DNA of 41,370 bases from Caldilineales bacterium (lineage in GTDB: Bacteria; Chloroflexota; Anaerolineae; JAAEKA01). Both the position numbers and the translations under genes were made by a program. Below the pieces are notes generated by a model. It saw only the letters and a list, made by a program, of their open reading frames with translations, was not told the origin of the DNA and ran no database searches. This document shows, one piece after another, positions 7,071 to 17,414 of this stretch (the first letter of the stretch is position 1; the number at the start of each line of letters is the position of its first letter). The stretch is from contig JANWYQ010000055.1 in assembly GCA_025055015.1 (NCBI GenBank), forward strand, positions 1-41,370, read 5' to 3'.

Positions 7071-10000
7071 AGGAGGGGGTTCTGCGCTCGGCTCCTGGGG
7101 GTAGCTGCGGGCCAGGCCGCGCGCGGGGTCGCTGGAAAGCCGGCCGCCACGGGGCGACGCTCGTCCCCCGCGCGCAGGGCCGTGGGAGGCACCGGCAGGG
7201 CGCCGGTGGCCTTGTCCTTCTTGGGCGGCTTCTTGGCCACAAAGATGCGCAGCGGCTGGCTGCGGGTCTCGTTGCCGGCGCGGTCGAAGGCCCTCACCTC
7301 GATCAGGTGGGTTTCGGTGTAGTTGCCGCTGGCGTCCACGGTGAACCCAAAGCCGTTCTCGAACATGGTGTACGTGCGGCCGGTGGGCCGGCCGTTGCGG
7401 TCCACCTCCGGCTGAAGGAAGGAGGCCGCGGGCACGGTCTCGGTGATCACCGTGCCGTCCTCGAGACGGGTCTCGCGCACCAGGGTCTGCGGCGTGTTGC
7501 GGCCGATCAGCTTGAGGTCCCAGCGCCGGCTGTAGGGGGAGACGGTGCTGGTGCCGATCTTGGCCCCGTTCAGGTAGAAGTCCACCCGCTCCATGGCCCA
7601 GTCGTCGGTGGCCTCGGCGGTGATGCTGACCCACTCGTCGTCTTCGGTGACGAACCGCTGCCCTTCCGCCGGCGCCAGCACCTGCACCGTGGGGGGCGTG
7701 TTGTCCACCGTCACCTGGACCACGCCTTCCTTCGTGCTGCCGTCGTTGCGGGTCACCACCACCCGCAGACTGTACAGCCCGCTGAAGCCGCTGGTGTCCC
7801 ACACCTCTAGCACGTCCTCGCCCACCTGGTTGTAGTGCTCCGGGCCGATCTGGGTCCAGGCGCCGGGGTTAACCCCTTCGCCCACCTCCACGCGGTAGCT
7901 GCGGAAGTCACCTAGCCGAGCGTTGCCGCGGATCTGCACCACGCCTTTGACGTAGGAGTAGGGCGCCGGCGAGATGATGGCCGCCTCGAAGTCCACCGCC
8001 TGGGGACCGACGGTGGTGTCGTACTCGGTGGGCGGCTGGGGGATGCCCTGCTCGCGCACCCAGTCGGCGGCCTCCGGCGGGTAGATTTGGTAGACGCGAC
8101 GCTCTCGCAGCTCCGGGGGGGTGTAGATGGTGGCCAGCTTGCCGTTCTCGCGGTTGATCTCGAAGGCCCGCCACACGGTGTCGTACTGCGTCGGCTCGGT
8201 GCCGGCTACAAAGATCTCCCGCACCACCCGGCCGCAGTCGGGGGTGGGCAGCAAGCCCGACTCCCAGCACACCGTGCGCTCCACAATGCCCGGCGGTCGC
8301 TTGAACGTCAGCACCGGCTCCCCGCGCTTGGTCAGGGCCCACTCGGCGATGGCGCGGAAGATGGGCGCGGCCCCGCGGCTGCCCGGGGTCTCGTACATCG
8401 GCGTGTTGTCGGCGTTGCCCGTCCACACGCCGAGCGCCAGCTGCGGCGTGAAGCCCAGGGTCCATCCGTCGCGCCAGTTGTTGGTGGTGCCGGTCTTGAC
8501 CGCAATCTTGCGGTCCGGCAGCTCCAGGAACCGGGACCAGTCGCCGAAGGCTGCCTTGCGCGCGTTGTAGTCGGACAGGATGTCCTGGATCAGGTAGACG
8601 TAGCGCTCGTCCACGATGCGCTCGGTGCTGGGCTGGTCGTATTGGTAGATGATCTGGCCGGTCTTGTCCCGCACCTGGAGGATGCTCACCGGGTCCAGCT
8701 TGCGGTAGCCGGGGCGTTGGCGGTCCGGCGGCACCGGCTGGCCGGCCATGACGCCGCCGTTGGCCAGCACCGCGTTGGCGAAGGTCATGTCCAGCAGGGT
8801 CACCTCGCCGCCGCCCAAGGTCAGGCTCAGGCCGTAGTGCTCCTTGTCCAGGGTGTTGATGCCCATGCGGTGGGCCAGGTCAATCACCGTCTTCACGCCC
8901 ACCTTGTCCATCATCCACACGGCCGGGATGTTGTAGGACCGGGCCAGGGCGTAGCGGGCCAGCTGCGGGCCGTGGTATTTGCGGTCGAAGTTCTCGGGCA
9001 CGTAGGGCGGCTCCGGCGGGTTGGGGAAGACGGTGCGCACGTCCATGATGCGGGTGGCCGGGGTGTAGCCCTGCAGGAAGGCGGCCAGATAGGTGAAAGG
9101 CTTGAAGCTGGAGCCGGGCTGGCGAGGGGCGAGGGCCATGTTGACCTCGCCGTCAATCTCCTCGTTGTTGTAGTCAATGCTGCCCACCATGGCCAGGATC
9201 TCGCCCGTGGGCGGGCGGATGGCCACCACTGCGGCGTTGTGCGCGTTGTGGTCCACGTTGGGCAGGTTGGGCTGCATGTCCATGCTCTTGAACTCGTCGC
9301 ACGCGTCGGGAGGCGTGCCCGCAGGCGGCACGTAGTCCTTGGGCTTGATGCCCTCCAGGGCCGCGATGCGGATGCGCGCGGCGCACTCGGCCGCCTTCTG
9401 CAGGTCGTAGTCCAGGGTGGTGTAGACCTGAAGGCCGTTGCGCCAGATGAAGTAAGGATCGTTGACGGTGTTGAAGCGGCGCTGCAGCTCGTCCAGCACG
9501 TAGAGGGCGAAGTGCGGCGCAGCGGTGTTCTCGAAGCGCTCGGTGGCCCGCTTGCGCAGGTACATCCACCGGGTGCCGCCGTAGGTCTTGGCCTCGTCGG
9601 CCTGGGCCTGGTCTAGCCAGCCGTACTCCACCAGCGCGTCCAGCACCCGGTCGCTGGCGGCGCGGTCCGTGCTGGCGTTCTCGGCGTCGTACTCGCTGAT
9701 CAGGTTGGCCTGCAGCAGGCTGCGCAGCACGTTGTCGTCGAAATACTTCTTGGCTGCGTTGGCCTCCTCCTGGGCGACCAGGCCCGCGTCCACCAGCGCG
9801 TCCAGGGCCTTGCGCTGGCGGCGATAGGCGTCCTGGGGCGCATTGATGGGGTTCAGGGCCGGGTACTGAGGGATGGTGGCCAGCATGGCGGCCTCGGCCA
9901 GGTCTAACTCGCCGGCGCTCTTGCCGAAGTAGACGCGGGAGGCGGCCTCGATGCCGTAGGCGAAGTTGCCGTAGAAGTTGTAGTTCAGGTACCACTCCAG

Positions 10001-10606
10001 GATTTGCGCCTTGGGGTAGCGCCGCGTGATCTCCAAGGCCATGATGATCTCTTTGATCTTGCGGGTGTAGCTCCGCTCGTAGCGCTCCTCGGGGTCAATA
10101 ATGACGTTCTTGATGAGCTGCTGGGTGATGGAGCTGCCGCCCTGGATGCTGCCCCCGCGCAGGTTGGAGATGAAGGCGCGGCCCAAGCCGGTGAAGTTCA
10201 CGCCGGGGTTCTGCCAGAAGTTGCGGTCCTCCAGGCCCACGGTGGCGGTGATCACCCACGGCGACATCTGGTCTAGGGGCAAGTAGGTGCGGTCCCCGCG
10301 GAAGGGGCGGGGGTCGAAGCTCTCGTACAGGAGGTGTTGGCCGGTGCGGTCGTAGATGCGCACCGTCTCGAACTCCTCCTGTTGGGTCTCGATGGCGCTG
10401 GCGTCGGGCAGCTGCCGGGCGAAGTAGGCGTAGACGCCGGCCACGCTGCCCACGGCCGAGCCGACCAGCAGGAGATTGAGGCCCACGAAGGCGATGAGCA
10501 CCGCGGCCAGCACCTGGGCCAGGCGCAGGAAGGGCCGCGGGCGGTGTTGATAGCGCCGCTCCCGGCGGCGCCGCTTGACTAGGACGTGTTTCGGATCGTA
10601 GCTCAT
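7067..10606 (-). CDS. Class A penicillin-binding protein (bifunctional peptidoglycan synthase)
   Basis: About 1179 aa from ATG 10606 (MSYDPKH...). A basic cytoplasmic tail precedes one TM helix (about 28-62). The GT51 glycosyltransferase domain has the catalytic Glu in GLEDRNFW (about E126) and GGSSITQQLIKN. The transpeptidase domain has the SxxK motif in PGSSFKPF (about S499), SYN (about 557-559) and KTGT (about 704-707). It polymerises lipid II and crosslinks peptides outside the membrane. Beyond the transpeptidase are about 350 extra residues with Ig-like or cadherin-like beta repeats (VDNTPPTVQVLAPAEGQ type), much longer than usual PBP1A. The mRNA start is preceded by pyrimidine-rich TCTCCT, not a Shine-Dalgarno. 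Overlaps the ParB-like gene by 4 bases. Confidence 0.95.
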   Translation of the reverse strand: MSYDPKHVLVKRRRRERRYQHRPRPFLRLAQVLAAVLIAFVGLNLLLVGSAVGSVAGVYAYFARQLPDASAIETQQEEFETVRIYDRTGQHLLYESFDPRPFRGDRTYLPLDQMSPWVITATVGLEDRNFWQNPGVNFTGLGRAFISNLRGGSIQGGSSITQQLIKNVIIDPEERYERSYTRKIKEIIMALEITRRYPKAQILEWYLNYNFYGNFAYGIEAASRVYFGKSAGELDLAEAAMLATIPQYPALNPINAPQDAYRRQRKALDALVDAGLVAQEEANAAKKYFDDNVLRSLLQANLISEYDAENASTDRAASDRVLDALVEYGWLDQAQADEAKTYGGTRWMYLRKRATERFENTAAPHFALYVLDELQRRFNTVNDPYFIWRNGLQVYTTLDYDLQKAAECAARIRIAALEGIKPKDYVPPAGTPPDACDEFKSMDMQPNLPNVDHNAHNAAVVAIRPPTGEILAMVGSIDYNNEEIDGEVNMALAPRQPGSSFKPFTYLAAFLQGYTPATRIMDVRTVFPNPPEPPYVPENFDRKYHGPQLARYALARSYNIPAVWMMDKVGVKTVIDLAHRMGINTLDKEHYGLSLTLGGGEVTLLDMTFANAVLANGGVMAGQPVPPDRQRPGYRKLDPVSILQVRDKTGQIIYQYDQPSTERIVDERYVYLIQDILSDYNARKAAFGDWSRFLELPDRKIAVKTGTTNNWRDGWTLGFTPQLALGVWTGNADNTPMYETPGSRGAAPIFRAIAEWALTKRGEPVLTFKRPPGIVERTVCWESGLLPTPDCGRVVREIFVAGTEPTQYDTVWRAFEINRENGKLATIYTPPELRERRVYQIYPPEAADWVREQGIPQPPTEYDTTVGPQAVDFEAAIISPAPYSYVKGVVQIRGNARLGDFRSYRVEVGEGVNPGAWTQIGPEHYNQVGEDVLEVWDTSGFSGLYSLRVVVTRNDGSTKEGVVQVTVDNTPPTVQVLAPAEGQRFVTEDDEWVSITAEATDDWAMERVDFYLNGAKIGTSTVSPYSRRWDLKLIGRNTPQTLVRETRLEDGTVITETVPAASFLQPEVDRNGRPTGRTYTMFENGFGFTVDASGNYTETHLIEVRAFDRAGNETRSQPLRIFVAKKPPKKDKATGALPVPPTALRAGDERRPVAAGFPATPRAAWPAATPRSRAQNPLL

Positions 10607-10715
10607 AGGAGAAGGTACGGCGGCTATGTCGCCGGCCGGACAGCCTAACACACAGTTCGACCGAGCGCCGCGGCTCGGTCGTCGTTGACTAGAGTTGGCT
10701 TAGCCGGTCCGTGGG

Positions 10716-10766
10716 CTGAGCCTGCGTGGGCTGACCTTGTCGAAGCCCACGCCTCGACAGGCTCAG
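10716..10766. repeat. Palindromic intergenic element
   Basis: Interrupted inverted repeat: CTGAGCCTG (from 10716) pairs with CAGGCTCAG (to 10766), and inside it CGTGGGCT pairs with AGCCCACG. It has the look of a dispersed REP-like element. It lies in the gap upstream of the PBP and downstream of the methyltransferase. Confidence 0.5.
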
Positions 10767-10796
10767 GCGGCGACGGCTGCCCGCGCCATTGTACCA

Positions 10797-11543
10797 TCAT
10801 CGCCGCTCCACCACCAACAAATGGGAGAGGCCGAACCAGCGCAACGGCGTGCCTTCCAAGCCGTAGGTGACACGCCGCAGCAGCCGGCCGAGTTCAGGCC
10901 GCCGGCGGACGATGTTGTCGTAGCCGGGGTAGATGGCCGTGTGGTGCACCACCCGCGCCGGCAGGCCTTCGAACAGCCGCCGCAGGCCCCGTCGGGTGTA
11001 GGCGCGCACGTGCGGCGCCAGGCGGTTGCGCAGCGGGTCGGGCAGCCAGTTGATCAGTGGGGTGTTGCCGAAGTGGTAGCGCCCGCGCCAGTAGTGGCCG
11101 TGGGTCTCGAAGGGGTAGAGGCGGTTCGGGCAAAACACCACCGCCCGACCACCCGGCCGCAGCACCCGCACCATCTCCGCCGCGTAGGCCCGGTCGTCCT
11201 GCACGTGCTCGATCACCTCGTGGCTCAGCACCAGGTCGAAGGTCCGGTCGGGGAAGGGAAGGTGCTCGCCCGCAGCCTGGCACAGGTGGGCGCCTGCCGC
11301 GTTGACCGCCGCCTCGGCCACGTGCTCGTACTCGATGTCCACGCCCCACACCGAGGCGCCGGCCGCCTGGAGCGCCGCCACGTACATCCCCACGCCGCAG
11401 CCGTCCACCAGCGCGCGAGCGCCGTCCACCGGCGCCCAGGCGCGGATCAGGCCCAGCCGTCGCTCCTGGCCGGCGCGCCAAACGAGGGAGGGCACCCCGC
11501 GAAGGGCCGCCTGTTCTCCGTGTTGGGCGGCAGCGATGGTCAT
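10797..11543 (-). CDS. SAM-dependent class I methyltransferase
   Basis: A 248-aa protein from ATG 11543; GGAGGG at 11553-11558 sits 9 bases upstream. Motif I is ALVDGCGVGMYVAALQAAGA (DGCGVG, SAM binding), followed by VWGVDIEYEH, and motif post-I/IV FDLVLSHEVIEHVQDD, then a VLRPGGRAVVFCPN stretch. This is the Methyltransf_11/UbiE-like fold. The C-terminal RWFGLSHLLVVERR resembles the ends of methyltransferases acting on small molecules or lipids. The gene is 17 bases downstream of the transglutaminase-like gene on the same strand, so they probably share a transcript. Substrate unknown. Confidence 0.88.
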   Translation of the reverse strand: MTIAAAQHGEQAALRGVPSLVWRAGQERRLGLIRAWAPVDGARALVDGCGVGMYVAALQAAGASVWGVDIEYEHVAEAAVNAAGAHLCQAAGEHLPFPDRTFDLVLSHEVIEHVQDDRAYAAEMVRVLRPGGRAVVFCPNRLYPFETHGHYWRGRYHFGNTPLINWLPDPLRNRLAPHVRAYTRRGLRRLFEGLPARVVHHTAIYPGYDNIVRRRPELGRLLRRVTYGLEGTPLRWFGLSHLLVVERR

Positions 11544-11560
11544 AGCCTCCAGCCCTCCGA

Positions 11561-12397
11561 TCAGTTCAGCCGCGCCAGCCGGTCCTGGATCTCGGCGTAG
11601 GTTTGCACGATGCGCTCGCGGCCTTCCTCGTTCTCGTCGCTCAGCCACAGGTAGCGACTTAGGTCGAACTCCGCCTGGCGCAGGTGGCCAAGCTGGTAGT
11701 GCATTAGGCCGCGGTCGCGCCATTGGTGCGCGTCGTCCGGCAGCAGCGTGAGCAGATAGTCCATCACCGTGAGCGCGTGGCTGAAGTCGAAGCGGCGCAG
11801 GTAGGCGCCCTTCAGGTTGGCCAACATGCGCACGATGATCTGCTTGGTGGTCTGCGGCTGGAAGGCGCTCTCGTCGAGCTGCACCTCCTCGCCCATGATG
11901 CGGCTGACCAGGCGGCGGCACGCCTCCCGGTTGGGCAGGATCTGACGATGGTAGGGGTCCACGTACACCCGGTTGCGGGGGTCAGTGGCCTCGTGGCGCA
12001 CCACAAAGTGGGCCGGCAGGCCGATGCCGCTGATGCGCAGGCCCGCGCGGCCGCCGATCACGATCATCAGGACCGACAGGGCGATGGGCAGGCCGGTGCG
12101 TCGCGTCAGCACGTCGTTCAGGAAGCTGTTGCGCGGGTCATAGTAGTCGGTCAGCTCTCCTCGGAAGCCCATCTCCTCGAACATGAAGTGGTTGAAGCGC
12201 AGCAGCCGAGTGTGCTCGTTGGGCGAGCCCTCCAGCCGGAGGACGGCCAGGTCGCCCAGGTGCTCCACTTGTTCTACCGTCTCTGATAGGTTGAGGTCGG
12301 GGTAGCCGATGCGCGCCAAGTGCACGGCGGCGGTTAGGAGGTCGGGCTCATGGCCCGTCCACAGCGCAGCAAACTCGTCAACAGCGGTGTTGGTCAT
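11561..12397 (-). CDS. SirB1/transglutaminase-like protein
   Basis: A 278-aa protein from ATG 12397 (MTNTAVDEF...). The central block (about 95-150) matches the SirB1/Transglut_core2 family: DYYDPRNSFLNDVLTRRTGL, PIALSVLMIVIGGRAGL and GIGLPAHFVVRHE. The C-terminal third (about 195-275) is helical and TPR-like (LTLLPDDAHQWRDRGLMHYQ). The family is widespread but poorly characterised; despite the fold, protease or transglutaminase activity is not established. It lies directly upstream of the methyltransferase. The divergent promoter region (12398-12570) separates it from the GT2 gene. Confidence 0.87.
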   Translation of the reverse strand: MTNTAVDEFAALWTGHEPDLLTAAVHLARIGYPDLNLSETVEQVEHLGDLAVLRLEGSPNEHTRLLRFNHFMFEEMGFRGELTDYYDPRNSFLNDVLTRRTGLPIALSVLMIVIGGRAGLRISGIGLPAHFVVRHEATDPRNRVYVDPYHRQILPNREACRRLVSRIMGEEVQLDESAFQPQTTKQIIVRMLANLKGAYLRRFDFSHALTVMDYLLTLLPDDAHQWRDRGLMHYQLGHLRQAEFDLSRYLWLSDENEEGRERIVQTYAEIQDRLARLN

Positions 12398-12486
12398 AGG
12401 CGCAGGGGCGAGGGAGAGAGGGAGCAGACGGCTGGGTGAAGGATACCACAGGCCAGCGTCCCCGTCCAGTTGCACGCGAGCGACTT

Positions 12487-12515
12487 TTGGTGCTTCACCG
12501 TCTCGGTGTTATACT
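12487..12515 (+). promoter_or_regulatory. Sigma-70 type promoter for the GT2 gene
   Basis: TTGGTG (12487-12492), 17-bp spacer, TATACT (12510-12515). It lies 55 bp before the GTG start at 12571, which supports that later start over the ATG at 12436. Confidence 0.7.
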
Positions 12516-12570
12516 GGCCGGCGTGTGTCCGGGCCCTGGTGTCCGGCCGACTTTTTTATGGAGCAAGCCC

Positions 12571-14085
12571 GTGCAACTGATGGTCTGGCTTCACGCTCTG
12601 GTAGCGCTTTGGCTCGCCCTGTACGGCGCCAACGCCCTGTTCACCACCTTGGTTTACCTGCGACGCCGCCGACAGGCGCCTCCGCCACCCCCTGCACCGG
12701 CCGCCTGGCCGCGGGTCACCGTGCAGCTCCCCGTCTTCAACGAGCTCCACGTGGTGGAACGGCTCATTGATGCGGTGGCCAGCCTGGACTACCCCCGAAA
12801 CAGCTTACAGATCCAGGTCCTAGACGACTCCACCGACGAGACCACGGCCCTGGCCCTGGCCCGGGTCGAGCATTACCGCCGCCAGGGGGTGGACATTGGC
12901 CTGTTGCACCGCACCGAGCGAACAGGCTACAAGGCGGGCGCGCTGGCCGAGGCCCTGGCGAGGGCCAACGGAGAGCTGATCGCCATCTTCGATGCCGACT
13001 TCGTGCCGCCGCCTGACTTCCTGCGCCGCACCGTGCCCTACCTGGCGGCCGACCCCGGCCTGGGGTTCGTGCAGACGCGCTGGGGGCATCTGAACGCCGA
13101 CTACTCCCCCCTGACCCGGGCCCAGACCCTGGCGCTGGACGGGCACTTCGTGGTGGAGCAGACCGCGCGGCAGCGCAGCGGTTGGTTCTTCGGCTTCAAC
13201 GGCACGGCCGGCCTGTGGCGCCGTGCCTGCATCGAGGCCGCCGGCGGCTGGCAGGCCGACACCCTGTGCGAGGACCTGGACCTGAGCTACCGGGCCCAGC
13301 TAGGCGGCTGGCGCGGCCTCTACCTGCCCGACGTGGTGGCGCCGGCCGAGGTGCCGCCCCAGCTGGCGGCCTATCGCCGTCAGCAGGCGCGCTGGGCGAC
13401 CGGCTCCGTCCAGACCCTGCGCAAGCTGGGCAGCCGGGTGCTGGCCGCGCCGCGCCCCCTGCTGACGCGCGTCCAGGGGCTGCTGCACCTGAGCGCCTAC
13501 CTCTGCCACCCCCTGATGGTGGCCCTGCTGCTGCTCACCCTCCCCCTGCTGGTGGCGGCCGGCGACCAGCGTGGCCCCCTGCACTGGCTGATGGCCTACC
13601 TGGGCTTTGCCACCGCCGGTCCGCCGCTCCTGTTTGCCGTCGCCCAGCGGGAGCTGCGGCCGCAGCCGTGGGGCCGCCAGGGGTGGCTGGCGCGCATGGC
13701 GTCCCTGCCCGTGCTGATGCTCCTGGGCACGGGCGTGGCCCTGAGCAACACCGTGGCGGTGCTGCGCGGCCTAAGCGGCCGGCCCTCCACTTTCCGCCGC
13801 ACCCCCAAGTTCCGCGTCGAGCGCCGTGAGGACGCATGGCAGGACAAGCGCTATGCCCTGCCGGCCGATCCCATCGTCCTGGGGGAGCTGGCCCTGGCCG
13901 CCTATGCCTTGCTGACGGTGATCGTGGCTGTGGACCGCGGGCACCTGTACGCAGCGCCCTTCATGCTGCTCTACGCGGCCGGCTTCGGCATGGTGGGCGG
14001 CGTCACCCTATGGCAGGGCCGACGCCGTCGGCCGACGTCCCGCCGCCACCTGCGCCATCGTCCCGTGCCGCAAGGTCGCGCCTAG
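12571..14085 (+). CDS. Membrane GT2 family glycosyltransferase (cellulose-synthase-like)
   Basis: A 504-aa protein from GTG 12571, with GGAGC 7 bases upstream and a promoter in front. One N-terminal TM helix (about 5-25) is followed by a GT-A domain with WPRVTVQLPVFNE, the D,D motifs QVLDDSTDET and IFDADFVPPPDF, acceptor TLCEDLDLSYR and the processive signature QQARW. Four to five TM helices follow (about 310-480). These features fit the CsbB/CelA/ceramide-glucosyltransferase-like group, which transfers sugars from a nucleotide donor at the membrane. The exact product (polysaccharide or glycolipid) cannot be told from sequence. No BcsB/PilZ partner is nearby. It converges on the thiolase gene. 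Confidence 0.9.
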   Translation: MQLMVWLHALVALWLALYGANALFTTLVYLRRRRQAPPPPPAPAAWPRVTVQLPVFNELHVVERLIDAVASLDYPRNSLQIQVLDDSTDETTALALARVEHYRRQGVDIGLLHRTERTGYKAGALAEALARANGELIAIFDADFVPPPDFLRRTVPYLAADPGLGFVQTRWGHLNADYSPLTRAQTLALDGHFVVEQTARQRSGWFFGFNGTAGLWRRACIEAAGGWQADTLCEDLDLSYRAQLGGWRGLYLPDVVAPAEVPPQLAAYRRQQARWATGSVQTLRKLGSRVLAAPRPLLTRVQGLLHLSAYLCHPLMVALLLLTLPLLVAAGDQRGPLHWLMAYLGFATAGPPLLFAVAQRELRPQPWGRQGWLARMASLPVLMLLGTGVALSNTVAVLRGLSGRPSTFRRTPKFRVERREDAWQDKRYALPADPIVLGELALAAYALLTVIVAVDRGHLYAAPFMLLYAAGFGMVGGVTLWQGRRRRPTSRRHLRHRPVPQGRA

Positions 14086-14139
14086 GCGCAGCGGCCGGGC
14101 CGGGCTCGCCGCCGGCGCCACACCGGGAGAGGGACCGGC

Positions 14140-15411
<1,272 letters not shown>

Positions 15412-15441
15412 GGGAAAAAACCTCTTCTCCGGGCGGTTGAT

Positions 15442-15470
15442 TTGCCTCGCCGCGCATTCTACCATACAAT
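15442..15470 (+). promoter_or_regulatory. Sigma-70 type promoter for the glutaredoxin operon
   Basis: TTGCCT (15442-15447), 17-bp spacer, TACAAT (15465-15470). The predicted transcript start falls near 15477, where an in-frame GTG also lies. A leaderless start at that GTG is possible, though ATG 15552 has a good binding site. Confidence 0.65.
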
Positions 15471-15551
15471 CAAGGCGTGAGCCCAGCGTGGATCGAGCGT
15501 TTGATCCAGCTTTTCCGAGGACAACCGGCCACCACCCCGAGGAGTGCTGCC

Positions 15552-15857
15552 ATGCGACGCGAGCCCAATCCCCCGGCGCGCATCCACATGTACGCCACCC
15601 CCTGGTGCGGCGACACGCGGCTGGCCCGCCGCGTGCTGGACGAGCTGCGGATTGACTACGTGTTCATAGACTTTCGCAACGACCAGGCCGCTGCCCGCTA
15701 CGTGGAACAGGTGAACAACGGCTTCCGCAGCTCTCCCACCATCGTCTTCCCCGACGGCGACATCCTGGTGGAGCCGTCGGAAGAGCAGCTGCGGGCCAAG
15801 GTGCAGGAGCTGCAGGCCGCCGGCTTCAACCTCAACGGCGGCGGAGGCGAGCCGTGA
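15552..15857 (+). CDS. Glutaredoxin-like protein (monothiol CGDT)
   Basis: A 101-aa thioredoxin-fold protein from ATG 15552, with GAGGAG (15539-15544) upstream; the frame is open to GTG 15477, which would add 25 residues. The fold begins [20 protein letters not shown]. The active site is CGDT, one Cys only, where mycoredoxin-type relatives have CxxC, so it is probably a monothiol enzyme or a de-mycothiolation/thiol-transfer variant. Downstream, [19 protein letters not shown] contains the cis-Pro (TIVFP). It overlaps the next gene by 4 bases (GTGA) and heads the operon with the aconitase X and radical SAM genes. Confidence 0.88.
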   Translation: MRREPNPPARIHMYATPWCGDTRLARRVLDELRIDYVFIDFRNDQAAARYVEQVNNGFRSSPTIVFPDGDILVEPSEEQLRAKVQELQAAGFNLNGGGGEP

Positions 15858-16039
15858 GCCGCGTGGGCCGTCCCTTGATCCTCACCGTGGCCGTGCTGGT
15901 GGCCTTCTGGCTCATCTGGAGCCGGCTGCGCATCGTGGTCTGGGTCAACGCCGAATTCTGGCAGATCCTGGTGCTGTTTGTGGTGCTAGCTGTGGTCCTC
16001 TTCCTGGGCCTGGACCATTTGTTGAACCGCTCCCGATGA
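15854..16039 (+). CDS. Small two-helix membrane protein
   Basis: A 61-aa protein with GTG 15854 overlapping the glutaredoxin stop. Two hydrophobic helices (about residues 8-22 and 33-55), separated by a short loop containing RLRIVVWVNAEFW, and a basic C-terminus (LLNRSR). Not recognised as a named family. Coupling to the glutaredoxin gene suggests translation with it. Real coding is supported by the overlap geometry and hydrophobic pattern, but function is unknown. Confidence 0.6.
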   Translation: MSRVGRPLILTVAVLVAFWLIWSRLRIVVWVNAEFWQILVLFVVLAVVLFLGLDHLLNRSR

Positions 16040-16126
16040 GGATCTCGACGGCTGGGAGGCTGCCCGGCGTGGAGCCGGGCGGTCGAGCGGCGTTGGATGG
16101 CGTGATGGAGCAACGTGTGAAGTGCG

Positions 16127-17404
16127 ATGGCTGAGCTGCGTTTGACCGCCGAAGAGCAGGCTATGCTGGAGGGCGCAGAGGGCCCCGGCGTGCAGCGCGC
16201 CATGGAGATCGTGGCCACCCTGGCGCGCATCTACGGCGCGGCCGACTTGGTGCCGGTGTCCCACGTGCAGATCAGCGGCGTCAGCTACAAGAACCTGGGG
16301 GACGCCGGCGTGCAGTTCCTGCGCGAGTGGGCGGCCCAGGGCGCGGTCGTGCGGGTGCCGACCACCCTGAACCCGGCCGGCATGGAGATGGACCGCTGGC
16401 AAGAGATGGGCATCAGCCCCGCCTTCGCCGAGCCGCAGATCAAGGCGGTGGAGGCGTTTGTGCAGATGGGCGTGACGCCCACCATGAGCTGCACGCCCTA
16501 CCTCTTTCCCGACTACGTTCCCCGCCGCGGGGACCACCTGGCCTGGGCCGAGAGCTCGGCGGTGATCTTTGCCAACTCCATCCTCGCCGCGCGCACCAAC
16601 CGGGAGGGAGGGCCGTCGGCGCTGGCCGCGGCCATCGTCGGCCGCACCCCGCGCTTCGGCTACCACCTGGACGAGGAGCGCCGGGCCGACGTAGTGGTGG
16701 AGGTGCGCTGTCCCGTGCGCGACGTGGCTGACTTCGGCGCGCTGAGCTACGTGGTGGGCAAGCAGGTGGGGACGAGCTGCCTGTGGTTCGCCGACCTGGC
16801 CGACTGGCTGCCGCCGCTGCCGGAGGACCTGACCGTGGGCGGGCCGGCGGGCGACCGCCTGAAGACGTTGGGGGCCGGCCTAGCAGCCTACGGCGCAGTG
16901 GCCCTGTTCCACGTGGCCGGCTACACGCCGGAGGCGCGCGACCTGGGCGAGGCGCTGATCAAGCCCCACGCGCGACGCCTGGTGATCGAGAGCCTCGACC
17001 CCGCCTACAAGATCATGGACGCAGACCGCGACCTGCGCCAAGTGGACCTGGTGACCATCGGCTGCCCGCACGCCAGCCTGAGCGAGATCCAGCAGATTGC
17101 CGAGATGGTACAGGGCCGGCGGCTGGCCACCCGGCTGTGGGTCACCACGGCCCGCATCACGCGCGAGCGGGCGCGCGAGGCGGGCTGGGTGCAGGCCATC
17201 GAGGCCGCCGGCGGCGAGGTGGTGGCCGACACCTGCGCCGTGGTGGCGCCGGTGCGCGCTATCGGCATCGCCAGTATGGCCACCAACGCCGGCAAGATGG
17301 CCTGCTACGCGCCGGCCCACAGCAAGGTCAAGATGCGCTACGGCAGCCTGGAGCAGTGCATCGAGGCGGCGCTGACCGGCCTCTGGAACGGGGAGGCCCC
17401 CTAG
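16127..17404 (+). CDS. Aconitase X catalytic subunit (DUF521)
   Basis: A 425-aa protein with the AcnX large-subunit pattern: VPVSHVQISGVSYKNLGDAG, PTTLNPAGMEMDRW, the Cys-containing MSCTPYLFPDYVPRRGDHLA, WAESSAVIFANSILAARTNR, then IGCPHASLSEIQQIA and a C-terminal TCAVVAP with TNAGKMACYAP. Three conserved Cys (in MSCTP, GCPH, TCAV) likely hold the Fe-S cluster. Family members are dehydratases, for example cis-3-hydroxy-L-proline dehydratase in bacteria and phosphomevalonate dehydratase in archaea. The C-terminal 'swivel' domain (about 130 aa, fused or a separate small subunit) is absent here and not in the neighbouring genes. It lies 10 bases before the radical SAM gene, in one operon. Confidence 0.9.
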   Translation: MAELRLTAEEQAMLEGAEGPGVQRAMEIVATLARIYGAADLVPVSHVQISGVSYKNLGDAGVQFLREWAAQGAVVRVPTTLNPAGMEMDRWQEMGISPAFAEPQIKAVEAFVQMGVTPTMSCTPYLFPDYVPRRGDHLAWAESSAVIFANSILAARTNREGGPSALAAAIVGRTPRFGYHLDEERRADVVVEVRCPVRDVADFGALSYVVGKQVGTSCLWFADLADWLPPLPEDLTVGGPAGDRLKTLGAGLAAYGAVALFHVAGYTPEARDLGEALIKPHARRLVIESLDPAYKIMDADRDLRQVDLVTIGCPHASLSEIQQIAEMVQGRRLATRLWVTTARITRERAREAGWVQAIEAAGGEVVADTCAVVAPVRAIGIASMATNAGKMACYAPAHSKVKMRYGSLEQCIEAALTGLWNGEAP

Positions 17405-17414
17405 GAGGCGCCCT

